Source of the DNA: a bacterium
GTDB taxonomy: Bacteria > SZUA-79 > Acidulodesulfobacterales > Acidulodesulfobacteraceae
Assembly (NCBI GenBank): GCA_021777135.1
Contig: JAJYDX010000002.1
Span: 115,619 to 179,618 of the forward strand
DNA length: 64,000 nucleotides
Reading direction: 5' to 3'
Shown here: positions 42,841-54,262 of the stretch, piece after piece
How the letters are laid out: each line of letters opens with the position of its first letter
How positions within the stretch are numbered: the stretch's first letter is position 1
The notes under the pieces: generated by a model
Told to the model about the DNA's origin: nothing
Database searches by the model: none
The model's input: the letters and a program-made list of their open reading frames with translations, nothing else
Made by a program: the position numbers and the translations under genes

Positions 42841-43636
42841 CCCTAAAAGATTTATATTCGGTATTATATTCGGAATAACGATAGTTTTATCTATTTTTTT
42901 ACTTAATATATACGAATTTTTTTTAATTTCCGCAATCCTAACCGCGCTCTCAGTTTATGAAATATACGGCATATTTGACTTAACCGGATATAAATACTTC
43001 ATACTGCCGGAAATTCTTTCTGTATTGGTCGTCTTTTCTTTCGCTTTCCTAAAGCCCTCCGGTTTAATATTTATTCTTTTTTTGTCGTCTTTATTGATTT
43101 TTATTAAAAATATAATTTCTTTTAAAACCGACTCGGGAAAAAGCATTTTTATAGATATTTTTTCCATATTTTACGCCGGTTTCCTTATATCTTTTCTGTT
43201 AAAAATTCTTCAACTTTCAGGGGGAAGGCTTCTTCTTTTATTGCTATTCGTAATTATATGGGCATCCGATATTTTTGCGTATTACGGCGGAAGGCATTTC
43301 GGCAGGCATAAGCTGATTTTTTCGCTTAGCCCTAAAAAGACCGTAGAGGGCGCGATAATAGGCTTCTTGTCTGCGGTTTTAGTTGCTTTTGTTTTCAGGA
43401 TATTTATAATGGATTACAAAAGATTTGACTTTACTTCCTTCATAATTTTGTGTTCGGCAGCAGTTATAGCCGGAATGTTCGGCGATTTAACAGAATCTTT
43501 AATTAAGAGGAATGGAGGGAAAAAAGACTCTGGATATTTAATCCCCGGTCACGGCGGAATACTGGACAGAATAGACAGCGTAATACTTGCGGCGCCAGTT
43601 TTTTATTACATTGCGGTATATTATTTAAAATTTTGA
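42821..43636 (+). CDS. cdsA: Phosphatidate cytidylyltransferase
   Basis: Forms CDP-diacylglycerol for phospholipid synthesis in the inner membrane. The 271 residues have about seven to eight hydrophobic helices. The C-terminal signature is LTESLIKRNGGKKDSGYLIP, followed by GHGGILDRIDSVILAAP with the catalytic Asp residues. The start codon is TTG 42821, inside the end of uppS. AAGG about 12 bases before it is a weak ribosome binding site, so coupled translation is likely. Confidence 0.93.
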   Translation: MEKPRFDPKRFIFGIIFGITIVLSIFLLNIYEFFLISAILTALSVYEIYGIFDLTGYKYFILPEILSVLVVFSFAFLKPSGLIFILFLSSLLIFIKNIISFKTDSGKSIFIDIFSIFYAGFLISFLLKILQLSGGRLLLLLLFVIIWASDIFAYYGGRHFGRHKLIFSLSPKKTVEGAIIGFLSAVLVAFVFRIFIMDYKRFDFTSFIILCSAAVIAGMFGDLTESLIKRNGGKKDSGYLIPGHGGILDRIDSVILAAPVFYYIAVYYLKF

Positions 43637-43653
43637 AAATAAAAAATACAAAT

Positions 43654-44808
43654 ATGCGTAATATATTTATTGCCGGTTCTACCGGTTCTATAGGCAAAAA
43701 TGCTTTAAATGTAATTGCCGGCTATCCTGATAAACTTTCTGCAAAAGCCATTGCAGCCGGTCATTTTACCGACGAACTAAAAGAGCAGGTTTTACTTTTT
43801 AAACCTTCATACTGCGTTCTCTCAACTAAGGCGGAATCTAATAAGGCTAAAGAATCATTCAAAAACATAAAGGGCGTTAAGACAAAATTTACTTTCGGCG
43901 AAGAAGGTTTCAGAGAGGTTGTTTTAAAAGGAGATTTAGAAATAGTTTTGAACGCTATAAGCGGTTCTTCAGGTCTTATGCTTTCATATATGAGTCTTGC
44001 CGCGGGGAAAGACCTTGCTCTTGCAAATAAGGAATCCATGGTTATGGCCGGAGATATTCTTAACAAGACCGCTAAGTCGTTTAATGCTAAAATAATACCG
44101 GTAGATTCGGAACATTCTGCATTATTCCAGTGTTTAAGGTGCGGAGCAAAATCTGACGTAAAAAAATTAATCTTAACGGCGTCAGGCGGTCCGTTTTACA
44201 ATAAAGATAAAGCCGATTTTAAAAATATTACCGTCGATATGGCTTTGAATCATCCTAAATGGAAAATGGGTAAAAAGATAACCATAGATTCTTCTACCCT
44301 TGCAAACAAAGGTCTTGAAATTATAGAAGCCTGTTATTTATTTAATATTGATGAAAAACAGGTCGATGTCTTAATACATCCTCAGGCCGCAGTTCATTCG
44401 ATGGTAGAATTTAATGACGGTTCCATTATGGCCCAGATGGGCGCCGCCGATATGAAAGGACCTATAGGATATGCCCTTTCTTATCCAAGACGGTTTAAAG
44501 GATTAATGAAACCTATTAATCTCGCAGAGATAGGAAGACTGGATTTTTTTGCCCCGGATAACGAAAAATTCCCCTTTTTAAATCTGGCAAGATATGCTAT
44601 AAAAACAGGGAAAAGTATGCCAGCCGTTTTTTGCGTGGCGAACGAATTTTTTGTAAATTCTTTTTTGGAAGGGAAAATATCATTTAATAAAATAGCGGTA
44701 AACGTTGATAAAGTTATGCAGTCGCATAAACTTTTTAATCTAAACGCCATAGAAGACGTAATAGAGGCAAAAAATCAGGCAGAGTCGCTTTCAAAACAGG
44801 TAAGGTAA
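43654..44808 (+). CDS. dxr: 1-deoxy-D-xylulose 5-phosphate reductoisomerase
   Basis: Second step of the MEP isoprenoid pathway, feeding uppS. From ATG 43654 there are 384 residues. FIAGSTGSIGKNALNVI is the NADPH-binding loop. ALANKESMVMAG, PVDSEHSALFQCL and LTASGGPFYN hold the metal and substrate ligands, and MGKKITIDSSTLANKGLEIIEA (quoted for recognition) is conserved. An upstream in-frame TTG (43633) overlapping cdsA would add MKIKNTN and cannot be excluded. RseP and BamA, which often follow dxr, are absent here. Confidence 0.95.
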   Translation: MRNIFIAGSTGSIGKNALNVIAGYPDKLSAKAIAAGHFTDELKEQVLLFKPSYCVLSTKAESNKAKESFKNIKGVKTKFTFGEEGFREVVLKGDLEIVLNAISGSSGLMLSYMSLAAGKDLALANKESMVMAGDILNKTAKSFNAKIIPVDSEHSALFQCLRCGAKSDVKKLILTASGGPFYNKDKADFKNITVDMALNHPKWKMGKKITIDSSTLANKGLEIIEACYLFNIDEKQVDVLIHPQAAVHSMVEFNDGSIMAQMGAADMKGPIGYALSYPRRFKGLMKPINLAEIGRLDFFAPDNEKFPFLNLARYAIKTGKSMPAVFCVANEFFVNSFLEGKISFNKIAVNVDKVMQSHKLFNLNAIEDVIEAKNQAESLSKQVR

Positions 44809-44895
44809 TGAAAAAAATCTGACTATTTGCATTATAATTAATATATAATATTTATTTGGGCTCACTGGAAATCGAATGGAGGTCTATATTATTTT

Positions 44896-45408
44896 ATGAT
44901 ATTGGAATCTTATCTTGGAAAATATCCGAAGATTGACGAAACCGTATATCTTAGCGAAAATACGGTCATTATAGGAGACGTAGTAATAGGAAAAGGTTCA
45001 AGCATATGGTTCGGTTCGGTTGTGAGAGGCGACGTAAATTATATAAGAATAGGAAATAATACCAACGTCCAGGATAACAGCGTGCTTCATGTCCAGCACG
45101 ATACGGGACCTCTTATAATCGGCAACGGGGTTACTATAGGACACAGCGTTAACCTTCACGGATGCGAAATAGGCGATAACTGTCTTATAGGCATAGGGGC
45201 AATCGTATTGACCGGAGCGCGTATTGGCAAAAACTGTATTATAGCCGCCGGTTCATTAGTCAAGGAAAATGCGGTAATACCGGATGGTTCTTTGGTTGCC
45301 GGCATTCCGGGAGTAATTAAAAAAAATCTCAACGATAAAGAAATAGAATCCATAAGGGAATCGGCAAATAATTACATAAAATATGTAAAAAGATACAGGG
45401 GAGAGTAA
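44896..45408 (+). CDS. Gamma-carbonic-anhydrase-like hexapeptide-repeat protein
   Basis: A 170-residue left-handed beta-helix protein. Hexapeptide repeats such as VIIGDVVIGKGSSIWFGSVV and IIGNGVTIGHSVNLHGCEIG (repeats quoted in part) run through it. Three metal-type His positions can be seen: LHVQHD, GHSVNLHG. This is the YrdA/gamma-carbonic-anhydrase-like pattern. Whether it hydrates CO2 or is an acyltransferase-like relative cannot be told. GGAGG (44878-44882) is 13 bases before the ATG, slightly far. It ends 17 bases before the Ppx/GppA gene. Confidence 0.85.
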   Translation: MILESYLGKYPKIDETVYLSENTVIIGDVVIGKGSSIWFGSVVRGDVNYIRIGNNTNVQDNSVLHVQHDTGPLIIGNGVTIGHSVNLHGCEIGDNCLIGIGAIVLTGARIGKNCIIAAGSLVKENAVIPDGSLVAGIPGVIKKNLNDKEIESIRESANNYIKYVKRYRGE

Positions 45409-45425
45409 AAAATAAGGGGATAAAT

Positions 45426-46346
45426 TTGGCAAAAAAAGCGTCTATAGATATTGGTACCAATACCGTAAGGTGCCTGATTACCGGAGCCGGCAACAATCTG
45501 CTGAGTCCGGAGTACGTTGATATGAAGATTATAAGGCTTGGAGAAAACTTTAAAAAAGAAGGCATTATAACGGCTTCATCAATTCGCAGGTTAACGGACG
45601 CTTTAAAAATTTATACCGATAAATTAATAGAATTCGGTATCGAACCTGGTGAAGCGGTAATAACCGGCACAAGCGTACTTAGGGACGCTCCAAACGCCGT
45701 TGACGTAAAAAATATTCTTCTTAAAGAATTTGGACTTAAACTTAGGATTATTAGCGGGGAAGAGGAAGCGTTAACAACCCTTAAAGGGATTTCTTCCTGT
45801 TTTAATAATTTGAATGAATTTTATTCTATTGACATAGGCGGAGGCTCTACAGAGTACGCATGCGTTAAAAACGGGGTTCCGTTATGGAAATACAGCCTTA
45901 ATATGGGCGTAGTCCATCTGACCGAAGAAATTATAAAATCCGACCCGGTTTCAAGGGAAGACTTGTTGAGGTTGGAGAGCAGGATAGACGAGGAATTGTC
46001 TTCTTTAAAAGTCCAAATTTTAAAAAAGGGATATTCGTTTGAACCTTTGACATTGATAGGGACTGCCGGAACGGCGACGACCCTTGCAATGGTAGATTCA
46101 GAAATGACAGAATATGAAAGGATTAAGATAAACGGATATTTTTTAAAAAAAGAAAGCACGGCAATTATTTATAAAAAATTTATCAACGCAAAAATTACGG
46201 ACAGATTGAAAATTAAAGGCGTAGAATCCGGAAGGGAAGATCTTGTGCTTGCCGGTGCCGCTATAATGCTTAAGAGCATGGATTTTTTCGAAGTTCAAGG
46301 CTTTAAGGTTTCCGAGTGCGGACTGCTCGAAGGGCTAATTGCCTAA
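45426..46346 (+). CDS. Ppx/GppA phosphatase family protein
   Basis: A 306-residue ASKHA-fold phosphatase comparable to short Ppx/GppA proteins, which act on polyphosphate or pppGpp. The N-terminal ASIDIGTNTVRCLITG is the first phosphate loop. FYSIDIGGGSTEYACVKNG is the second loop with the catalytic Glu region, and EEALTTLKGIS corresponds to the E-E-A-x family motif. The start is TTG 45426 with AGGGGA a few bases upstream. It lacks the C-terminal HD domain of long Ppx proteins, so exopolyphosphatase versus pppGpp hydrolase remains open. Confidence 0.9.
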   Translation: MAKKASIDIGTNTVRCLITGAGNNLLSPEYVDMKIIRLGENFKKEGIITASSIRRLTDALKIYTDKLIEFGIEPGEAVITGTSVLRDAPNAVDVKNILLKEFGLKLRIISGEEEALTTLKGISSCFNNLNEFYSIDIGGGSTEYACVKNGVPLWKYSLNMGVVHLTEEIIKSDPVSREDLLRLESRIDEELSSLKVQILKKGYSFEPLTLIGTAGTATTLAMVDSEMTEYERIKINGYFLKKESTAIIYKKFINAKITDRLKIKGVESGREDLVLAGAAIMLKSMDFFEVQGFKVSECGLLEGLIA

Positions 46347-46404
46347 AGAATAAATTAACATTAAGAGTGACGGACTTAGTTCGTTACTATTTAAGAGAGG
46401 TTAA

Positions 46405-47868
<1,464 letters not shown>

Positions 47869-47872
47869 TCTA

Positions 47873-49417
47873 ATGAAAAAAAGCGGTTCAAAAATACTTA
47901 TAATAGACTTCGGTTCCCAATATACTCAGCTTATCGCCAGAAAAATAAGGGAAAGCAAAGTTTATTGCGAGATATATCCGTTTAATTCGCCTCTTGATAA
48001 AATAAAAGATTTCAATGCCGACGGCATTATACTTTCAGGAGGACCTTCCTCCGTTTACGATAAAGACGCTCCCGTTATATCTAAAGAAATATTCAAAATA
48101 AATGTCCCTTTTTTAGGCATATGCTACGGTATGCAGATTACGGCGCATCTTCTAGGAGGGGAAGTAATGTCCGCGAAAAACCGCGAATACGGACACTCAA
48201 ATCTTAACACTATAAAAGAAAGCCCGCTTTTTAAAGGATGCGAAAAATCGAGCAGGGTTTGGATGAGTCACGGAGATATAATCGTAAAGATACCGCGTGG
48301 CTTTAACATAACGGCGCAGACGGAAACGTGCGATACGGCAGCTTTTGAAAATCCAGAAAAAAAAATATACGGTTTACAGTTTCATCCCGAAGTTATACAT
48401 ACCGCCTGCGGAACAAAAATATTGAACAATTTTTTATTTGATATAGCAAAGGTAAAAGGAGATTGGGAATTAGGAGATTTTATAACCGGCAAAGTCAGGG
48501 AAATAAAAGAGGCGGTTGACGGGGGAAAAGCCATATGCGCCCTGTCCGGAGGGGTTGATTCCACGGTTGCCGCAGTTCTCACGAATTTGGCTATTAAAGA
48601 CAGGTTGAAATGTATATTTGTCGATAACGGCTTACTCAGGGAAAACGAGGCGAAATCGGTTATGAAATATTACAGGGAAAATCTTAACCTCAATGTTAAG
48701 CAGGTAAATGCTTCAGGTTTATTTTTAAAAGAATTGAAAGGAGTTACAGACCCTGAAAGAAAACGGAAAATTATAGGAAAACTTTTTATAAAAATATTTG
48801 AAAAAGAGGCTGAAAAAATAAATGGAGTAAAATTTCTCGTTCAGGGAACGCTTTATCCCGACGTTATTGAATCTGTAAAGGTATTCGGGGCTTCAAGCAT
48901 CATCAAAAGCCATCATAACGTAGGCGGACTGCCTAAAAAATTAAATCTAAAATTAATCGAACCATTAAGAGAATTATTCAAGGACGAAGTACGAATAATC
49001 GGAAAAAATATCAAGGTTCCAGATGAGATAATAAAAAGGCAGCCGTTTCCCGGACCCGGTTTGGCAATAAGGATAATAGGCGAAGTCGATAAGCGCAGGC
49101 TTGAAGTCTTAAGAAAGGCGGATGCAATAGTAATGGCAGAAATAAAAAAAGCCGGATTATATGATAAAGTATGGCAGTCTTTTCCGGTGCTTGTTCCAGT
49201 TAAGACCGTAGGGGTTATGGGAGATAAAAGAAGTTACGAGTCCGTGGTAGCCCTTCGCGCCGTGACGTCATCAGACGGAATGACGGCAGATTTTGCAAAA
49301 TTGGATTATGATATCTTAAGGATATGTTCTTCCAGAATAATTTCGGAAATAAAAGGAGTAAACAGGGTTGTTTACGATATTACTTCAAAACCGCCTTCGA
49401 CGATAGAATGGGAATAA
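47873..49417 (+). CDS. guaA: GMP synthase (glutamine-hydrolysing)
   Basis: Converts XMP to GMP. The 514 residues hold a class I glutaminase domain with LGICYGMQ (Cys near 83) and [12 protein letters not shown] (His, Glu). The PP-loop [13 protein letters not shown] (about 223-235) activates XMP with ATP, and the dimerisation domain has [17 protein letters not shown]. Starts 4 bases after guaB and ends 4 bases before dnaE, forming a tight guaB-guaA-dnaE run. Confidence 0.97.
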   Translation: MKKSGSKILIIDFGSQYTQLIARKIRESKVYCEIYPFNSPLDKIKDFNADGIILSGGPSSVYDKDAPVISKEIFKINVPFLGICYGMQITAHLLGGEVMSAKNREYGHSNLNTIKESPLFKGCEKSSRVWMSHGDIIVKIPRGFNITAQTETCDTAAFENPEKKIYGLQFHPEVIHTACGTKILNNFLFDIAKVKGDWELGDFITGKVREIKEAVDGGKAICALSGGVDSTVAAVLTNLAIKDRLKCIFVDNGLLRENEAKSVMKYYRENLNLNVKQVNASGLFLKELKGVTDPERKRKIIGKLFIKIFEKEAEKINGVKFLVQGTLYPDVIESVKVFGASSIIKSHHNVGGLPKKLNLKLIEPLRELFKDEVRIIGKNIKVPDEIIKRQPFPGPGLAIRIIGEVDKRRLEVLRKADAIVMAEIKKAGLYDKVWQSFPVLVPVKTVGVMGDKRSYESVVALRAVTSSDGMTADFAKLDYDILRICSSRIISEIKGVNRVVYDITSKPPSTIEWE

Positions 49418-49421
49418 AATT

Positions 49422-52400
49422 ATGAATCCATTTGTACACCTTCATCTTCATTCGCATTACAGTCTTTTAGACGGGGCTATTAAAATTGACGACATAATAA
49501 ATAAAGCCATCGAATTTAATATGCCTTCGGTAGCCATAACGGACCACGGCAATATGTTCGGGGCTATCGAGTTTTACGAAAAAGCCGAAGAAAAAAAAAT
49601 AAAACCCATAATCGGCTGCGAGATGTATGTATCCAAGTCGGATATGAAACATAAAAGCGCAAGCGAAAAATATTATTATCATCTTATACTGCTTGCCAAA
49701 GACGACGAAGGTTATCAGAACCTGTCCAAATTGGTATCTAAATCTTATATAGACGGGTTTTATTATAAACCCAGAATAGACAAGAATATTCTTAAAGACT
49801 GCCATAAAGGCTTAATCGCCCTTTCCGCCTGCATAAAAGGTGAAATTCCATATAACATAGTCCAAGGAAAGTACGACGTCGCTGAAGAAAGCCTTAAATA
49901 TTATTTAGAACTCTTTAAAGACGATTTTTATTTAGAAATGCAGGTTCAGGGCATGGAAGAGCAGATAACCGCCAATAAAGGGTTGCTCGACTTGTCTAAA
50001 AAATACGGCGTGCCGCTAGTAGCAACTAACGACTGCCATTACCTTCTTAAAGACGACTATGAGGCTCACGACGTCCTGTTGTGTATTCAGACGGGCAAGA
50101 CCGTGGAAGACAAAGACAGAATGAGATTTTCTACGAAAGACCTTTATTTCAGGTCGCAGGAAGAAATGAAGGAGATTTTCAGTGAATATCCCCCGGAAGT
50201 AATTTCAAACACTAAGATAATAGCCGATAAGTGTAATTTTTCGTTTAAGCTTAAAGAAGGGCATTATTTTCCGCAATTCAAGAGTAAAGAAAATAAAAAT
50301 TCTGATGACGTTCCAGAAATTTCAGTGGAAGATTTTTTTGAACTTGAGGCGAGGAAAGGGTTTGAAGATATTTTTATAAAAAATCCTACGAAGACCGCCG
50401 CAGAATCTTATTTAAACAGAGAGGACGAATATAAGGCAAGGCTCGATATGGAAATCGAGGTAATTAAAAAATCTAATTTCGCCGGATATTTTTTAATAGT
50501 ATCCGACTTTATTAAATACGCGAAAGAGCATAATATTCCGGTGGGACCCGGCAGGGGCTCCGCCGCCGGAAGTCTTGCCGCCTACTGCTTAAAAATTACC
50601 GAAATCGACCCTATTAAATATGATTTGATGTTTGAGAGATTTCTTAATCCTGAAAGAATAAGCATGCCCGATATAGACTCGGATTTCTGCATAAACGGCA
50701 GGGACGAGGTAATTAAATACGTAGCCGGCAAGTACGGCGAAGAACAGGTTTCCCAGATAATAACTTTCGGAACTATGCTCGCAAAAGCGGTAATACGGGA
50801 TACCGGAAGGGCTTTAAATATGCCTTACGCCGAGGCAGATAAAATAGCAAAGCTTGTTCCAAACACGCTAGGCATAACTCTTGAAGACGCTATAAAACAG
50901 GAGCCTAAACTTCGTGGGCTAATAGAAACAAACCCTAAAGTAAAAAAATTAATAGAAATCGCAAAAAGGCTTGAAGGACTTGCGAGACATGCCAGCACAC
51001 ACGCCGCGGGAGTAGTTATTTCGAACGAGCCGATTCATAATTATATGCCGTTATATAAAGGAACTAAAGAAACGGACGTTATTACTACTCAATACACCGG
51101 AACAGACTTAGAAAAATTGGGATTCATCAAGTTCGACTTTCTTGGTTTAAAAACCCTTACCGTTATGGATGAAGCTATCAGGCTTATAAACGATTCTAAA
51201 ACAGGCACTCTAAAGGAAAATTTGGACGGGCAAGGCGTTAATTTTAATATATACGATATCGATTTAAACGACAGGGCTACGTTTAAACTTTTATCCGCGG
51301 GAGACACCACTGGAGTCTTTCAGCTTGAGAGTTCAGGCATGAAAGAATTAATAAAAAAACTAGTTCCTAATTCGTTTGAAGATTTAATACCGCTAGTCGC
51401 CTTATACAGGCCCGGACCTCTCGGCAGCGGCATGGTCGACGACTTTATTAAAGCGAAACACGGCAAAGCAAAAATACATTATATTCATCCGTCGTTGAAA
51501 GATATATTGCAGGACACATACGGCGTAATGCTTTATCAGGAACAGATAATGAAAGTAGCTACAAATCTTGCCGGATTTTCCATGGGAGAGGCTGACGTTT
51601 TAAGAAAGGGCGTCGGTAAAAAACAGGCAGAGCTTATAAATAAAATGAAGGATAAATTTATTGCCGGCTGTAAGTCAAACGGCATAGAAGAGTCAAAATC
51701 TGAAAAGATTTTTTCATTAATTGTCAAGTTCGGCGAATACGGATTTAATAAATCCCATTCGACAGCTTATGCCTATATCGCCTATATGACGGCATATCTA
51801 AAAGCAAATTACAAGGAACATTTTACCGCGGCTCTTTTATCAAGCGAAATGTCTAATACGGATAAATTGGCAAAGATAATAAACGAGGCGAAGTCGGGAA
51901 CTAATGCCTGCGAAATATTGCCGCCTTCCGTCAATGAGTCATCCGAAAGGTTTTCGATAGTAAAAACAGGTACGGAAACAAACGGTAAGCTTGCAATACG
52001 TACCGGGCTTGGAGGCGTTAAAAATGTCGGAAAAGCCGCGATAGATTCTATCCTGCAGACAAGGGAAAATAAATTATTTAAGGATTTATCCGATTTTTGT
52101 TTGAGGGTGGATACCCGTAAAGTTAATAAAAGAACTATAGAAAATTTAATTAAAAGCGGCGCTTTGGATATCGGCGGGGAGTCTAGAAAATGGATGCTGG
52201 ATAATTTAGAAGCGGTAATGGACGAAGCAGTCCGCAAAAGAGAGAAAGAAGATTCAGGTCAGGTCGATTTGTTTGTATCTATGGGAGAAAGCGTAAATTA
52301 CGATAACGGGAAAGACGATTCTTATTTAACGGTTTCGGGAGAAAAAGACGATAAAAAGTCCATACTTGCTTTTGAAAAAGAATCGTTGGGATTTTACCTT

Positions 52401-53195
52401 TCAGGCCATCCTTTGGACGGCTATGAAGAAAAAATTAAACTGCTAGGCATAAAATCGGTTGCGGATATTGTATCGGAATATTTGAAGGCTGACGACAAAG
52501 GCGGTCAGGCGGGTTCGGAAGCGCGTCAGCAGGGGCAGCAGCGTTCCACGGCTGAAAAAACATATAAAATGGCTGGAATCATAAATCAGCTCAAAGTGCA
52601 TAAAACAAGAAATAATGATAAAATGGCGTCTTTTATATTGAATGATAAAAATTCAAACGTGGAAGCTGTTTTTTTTCCGAAAAACTTTTTAAAATACGAA
52701 GAAATACTTGGGACGAACCAGCCCGTTGTTTTAACCGGCAGAATAGACTTTTCAGGATTGAATGCTGCTTACAATAACGGCGGCAGGGGTTTAGGCTCGC
52801 CGGAAGACTCCGTTGAAGATGCGTTAGATAAAGGAGGCAACAATAAGACGGATGCCGTAAAGTCAGGGTATGACGGAAGTTATGACGACGTAGATTTAGA
52901 CATTAAAGTTATAGGGGAAAGCATTGAGCTATTAGACGGGATTAAAGTAAAAAGACAGGCAAAACCTGAAGAAGAAGTATGCATAATAGAAATAAAAGAA
53001 AGCTCGTCTTTTTTAGGCGAAGGAGAATTTAAAAACTTTCTTTCCGAGATAAAAAGCAGTCTGTCTGATTATAGGGGAAGTTCCAAGGTAATCTTAAAAA
53101 TGGCAGGATATAATATAGCTTTAAACGGGACGTTGAAGGTCGATAAAGCATTGTTGAAAACAAAACTTTCGGCCGATTACTTGAATATTATATAA
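49422..53195 (+). CDS. dnaE: DNA polymerase III alpha subunit
   Basis: Replicative polymerase. The 1257 residues start with the PHP domain (FVHLHLHSHYSLLDGAIK). The polymerase core has GPGRGSAAGSLAAYCL, the catalytic PDIDSDFCINGRDEVIKYV (Asp pair, about 415-422), ARHASTHAAGVVIS and FGEYGFNKSHSTAYAYIAY. An OB-fold follows near 1045-1110 (KMAGIINQLKVHKTRNNDKMA). Two flexible inserts stand out: a Gly/Gln-rich stretch near 1025-1045 and a Gly/Asp-rich stretch near 1115-1160 within or after the OB region. The second separates parts of a normally compact domain. Confidence 0.97.
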   Translation: MNPFVHLHLHSHYSLLDGAIKIDDIINKAIEFNMPSVAITDHGNMFGAIEFYEKAEEKKIKPIIGCEMYVSKSDMKHKSASEKYYYHLILLAKDDEGYQNLSKLVSKSYIDGFYYKPRIDKNILKDCHKGLIALSACIKGEIPYNIVQGKYDVAEESLKYYLELFKDDFYLEMQVQGMEEQITANKGLLDLSKKYGVPLVATNDCHYLLKDDYEAHDVLLCIQTGKTVEDKDRMRFSTKDLYFRSQEEMKEIFSEYPPEVISNTKIIADKCNFSFKLKEGHYFPQFKSKENKNSDDVPEISVEDFFELEARKGFEDIFIKNPTKTAAESYLNREDEYKARLDMEIEVIKKSNFAGYFLIVSDFIKYAKEHNIPVGPGRGSAAGSLAAYCLKITEIDPIKYDLMFERFLNPERISMPDIDSDFCINGRDEVIKYVAGKYGEEQVSQIITFGTMLAKAVIRDTGRALNMPYAEADKIAKLVPNTLGITLEDAIKQEPKLRGLIETNPKVKKLIEIAKRLEGLARHASTHAAGVVISNEPIHNYMPLYKGTKETDVITTQYTGTDLEKLGFIKFDFLGLKTLTVMDEAIRLINDSKTGTLKENLDGQGVNFNIYDIDLNDRATFKLLSAGDTTGVFQLESSGMKELIKKLVPNSFEDLIPLVALYRPGPLGSGMVDDFIKAKHGKAKIHYIHPSLKDILQDTYGVMLYQEQIMKVATNLAGFSMGEADVLRKGVGKKQAELINKMKDKFIAGCKSNGIEESKSEKIFSLIVKFGEYGFNKSHSTAYAYIAYMTAYLKANYKEHFTAALLSSEMSNTDKLAKIINEAKSGTNACEILPPSVNESSERFSIVKTGTETNGKLAIRTGLGGVKNVGKAAIDSILQTRENKLFKDLSDFCLRVDTRKVNKRTIENLIKSGALDIGGESRKWMLDNLEAVMDEAVRKREKEDSGQVDLFVSMGESVNYDNGKDDSYLTVSGEKDDKKSILAFEKESLGFYLSGHPLDGYEEKIKLLGIKSVADIVSEYLKADDKGGQAGSEARQQGQQRSTAEKTYKMAGIINQLKVHKTRNNDKMASFILNDKNSNVEAVFFPKNFLKYEEILGTNQPVVLTGRIDFSGLNAAYNNGGRGLGSPEDSVEDALDKGGNNKTDAVKSGYDGSYDDVDLDIKVIGESIELLDGIKVKRQAKPEEEVCIIEIKESSSFLGEGEFKNFLSEIKSSLSDYRGSSKVILKMAGYNIALNGTLKVDKALLKTKLSADYLNII

Positions 53196-53273
53196 TCAAT
53201 GATATAATAAGAAACGATACGCCAATTTTAATAACTAAAGATATATAATAGTAATATATAATAAAATATATTT

Positions 53274-54236
53274 ATGGCAATACAATATTTGGAATTTGAG
53301 AAACCGATAATTGAACTCGAACAGAAGATAGAGGAGCTGAAGACCTTTAATCTTGGCGGTTTTGCCAATGTGGAAGATGAAATAAAAAACCTTGAAGCTA
53401 AAAAGGACAAGCTCACAAAGGACATATTTAAGAATATAAACAGCTGGCAGATTACCCAGTTATCCAGGCATCCTTTGAGACCTTATGCGATGGATTATAT
53501 AGACCTGATTACGGAAAATTTTTCTGAACTTCACGGGGACAGGCTTTTTATGGATGACAAAGCCGTAGTAGGCGGTTTTTGTTTTATTAAGGATAAAGTT
53601 TCCGGCCATAAACAGAAAGCGTTGATAGTCGGTCATCAGAAAGGACGCAATACAAAAGACAAGATGTGCAGAAATTTCGGTATGCCGCACCCGGAAGGAT
53701 ACAGAAAAGCGCAGAGATTGTTCAATCTTGCCGAAAAATATTCCATACCGATTGTTACGCTTATCGATACGCCCGGCGCTTATCCGGGCTTAGGCGCGGA
53801 GGAAAGGGGGCAGTCTGAAGCTATAGCAAAAACTATATATACCCTGCTTAATGTGTCCGTTCCAGTCGTATCGGTAATAATAGGGGAAGGAGGAAGCGGA
53901 GGCGCGCTTGCTTTCGGAACCGGAAACAGGGTTTTAATGATGGAATATTCGGTTTATTCCGTAATATCGCCAGAGGGATGCGCTTCCATACTGTATAAAG
54001 ACACTTCCAAAACAGAGGATGCGGCTAATTCTTTGAAGCTTACGGCAAAAGACCTCCTGAACGATTCTAAGGTTATCGACGGCGTCATACCAGAGCCGCT
54101 CGGCGGCGCTCACAGGGACGCCCCGCTAGCTTCGGAAAATCTAAAAAAAGCTATTTTAGAAAATATAGAAGAGCTTAAAGGATATACGGGAGAGGTTTTA
54201 AGAAACGAAAGAATAAAAAAATTTGCAAATTATTAA
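53274..54236 (+). CDS. accA: Acetyl-CoA carboxylase carboxyltransferase subunit alpha
   Basis: Transfers the carboxyl group from biotin to acetyl-CoA in the first step of fatty-acid synthesis, together with AccD (not in the window). The 320 residues equal the E. coli length. LEFEKPIIELEQKIEELK opens the helical N-terminus. ELHGDRLFMDDKAVVGGF, NFGMPHPEGYRKAQRLF, LIDTPGAYPGLGAEERGQSE and GEGGSGGALAFGTGNRVLMM (quoted in part) mark the crotonase-like core. The leader (53196-53273) is very A/T-rich with two ATATATAATA copies (53241, 53254), plausible -10 elements. No clear Shine-Dalgarno sequence. Confidence 0.96.
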   Translation: MAIQYLEFEKPIIELEQKIEELKTFNLGGFANVEDEIKNLEAKKDKLTKDIFKNINSWQITQLSRHPLRPYAMDYIDLITENFSELHGDRLFMDDKAVVGGFCFIKDKVSGHKQKALIVGHQKGRNTKDKMCRNFGMPHPEGYRKAQRLFNLAEKYSIPIVTLIDTPGAYPGLGAEERGQSEAIAKTIYTLLNVSVPVVSVIIGEGGSGGALAFGTGNRVLMMEYSVYSVISPEGCASILYKDTSKTEDAANSLKLTAKDLLNDSKVIDGVIPEPLGGAHRDAPLASENLKKAILENIEELKGYTGEVLRNERIKKFANY

Positions 54237-54262
54237 TTTAATATTAATTCATATATTTTAAT

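Noticed and set aside
46366..46388. Hairpin in the guaB leader as a purine riboswitch
   Set aside because: Only a 7-bp stem with one G-U pair fits in the 64-base spacer. The three-way junction of a purine riboswitch cannot be formed.
53241..53263. Two ATATATAATA copies before accA as a regulator site
   Set aside because: Likely -10-like A/T sequence; too simple to claim a specific binding site.
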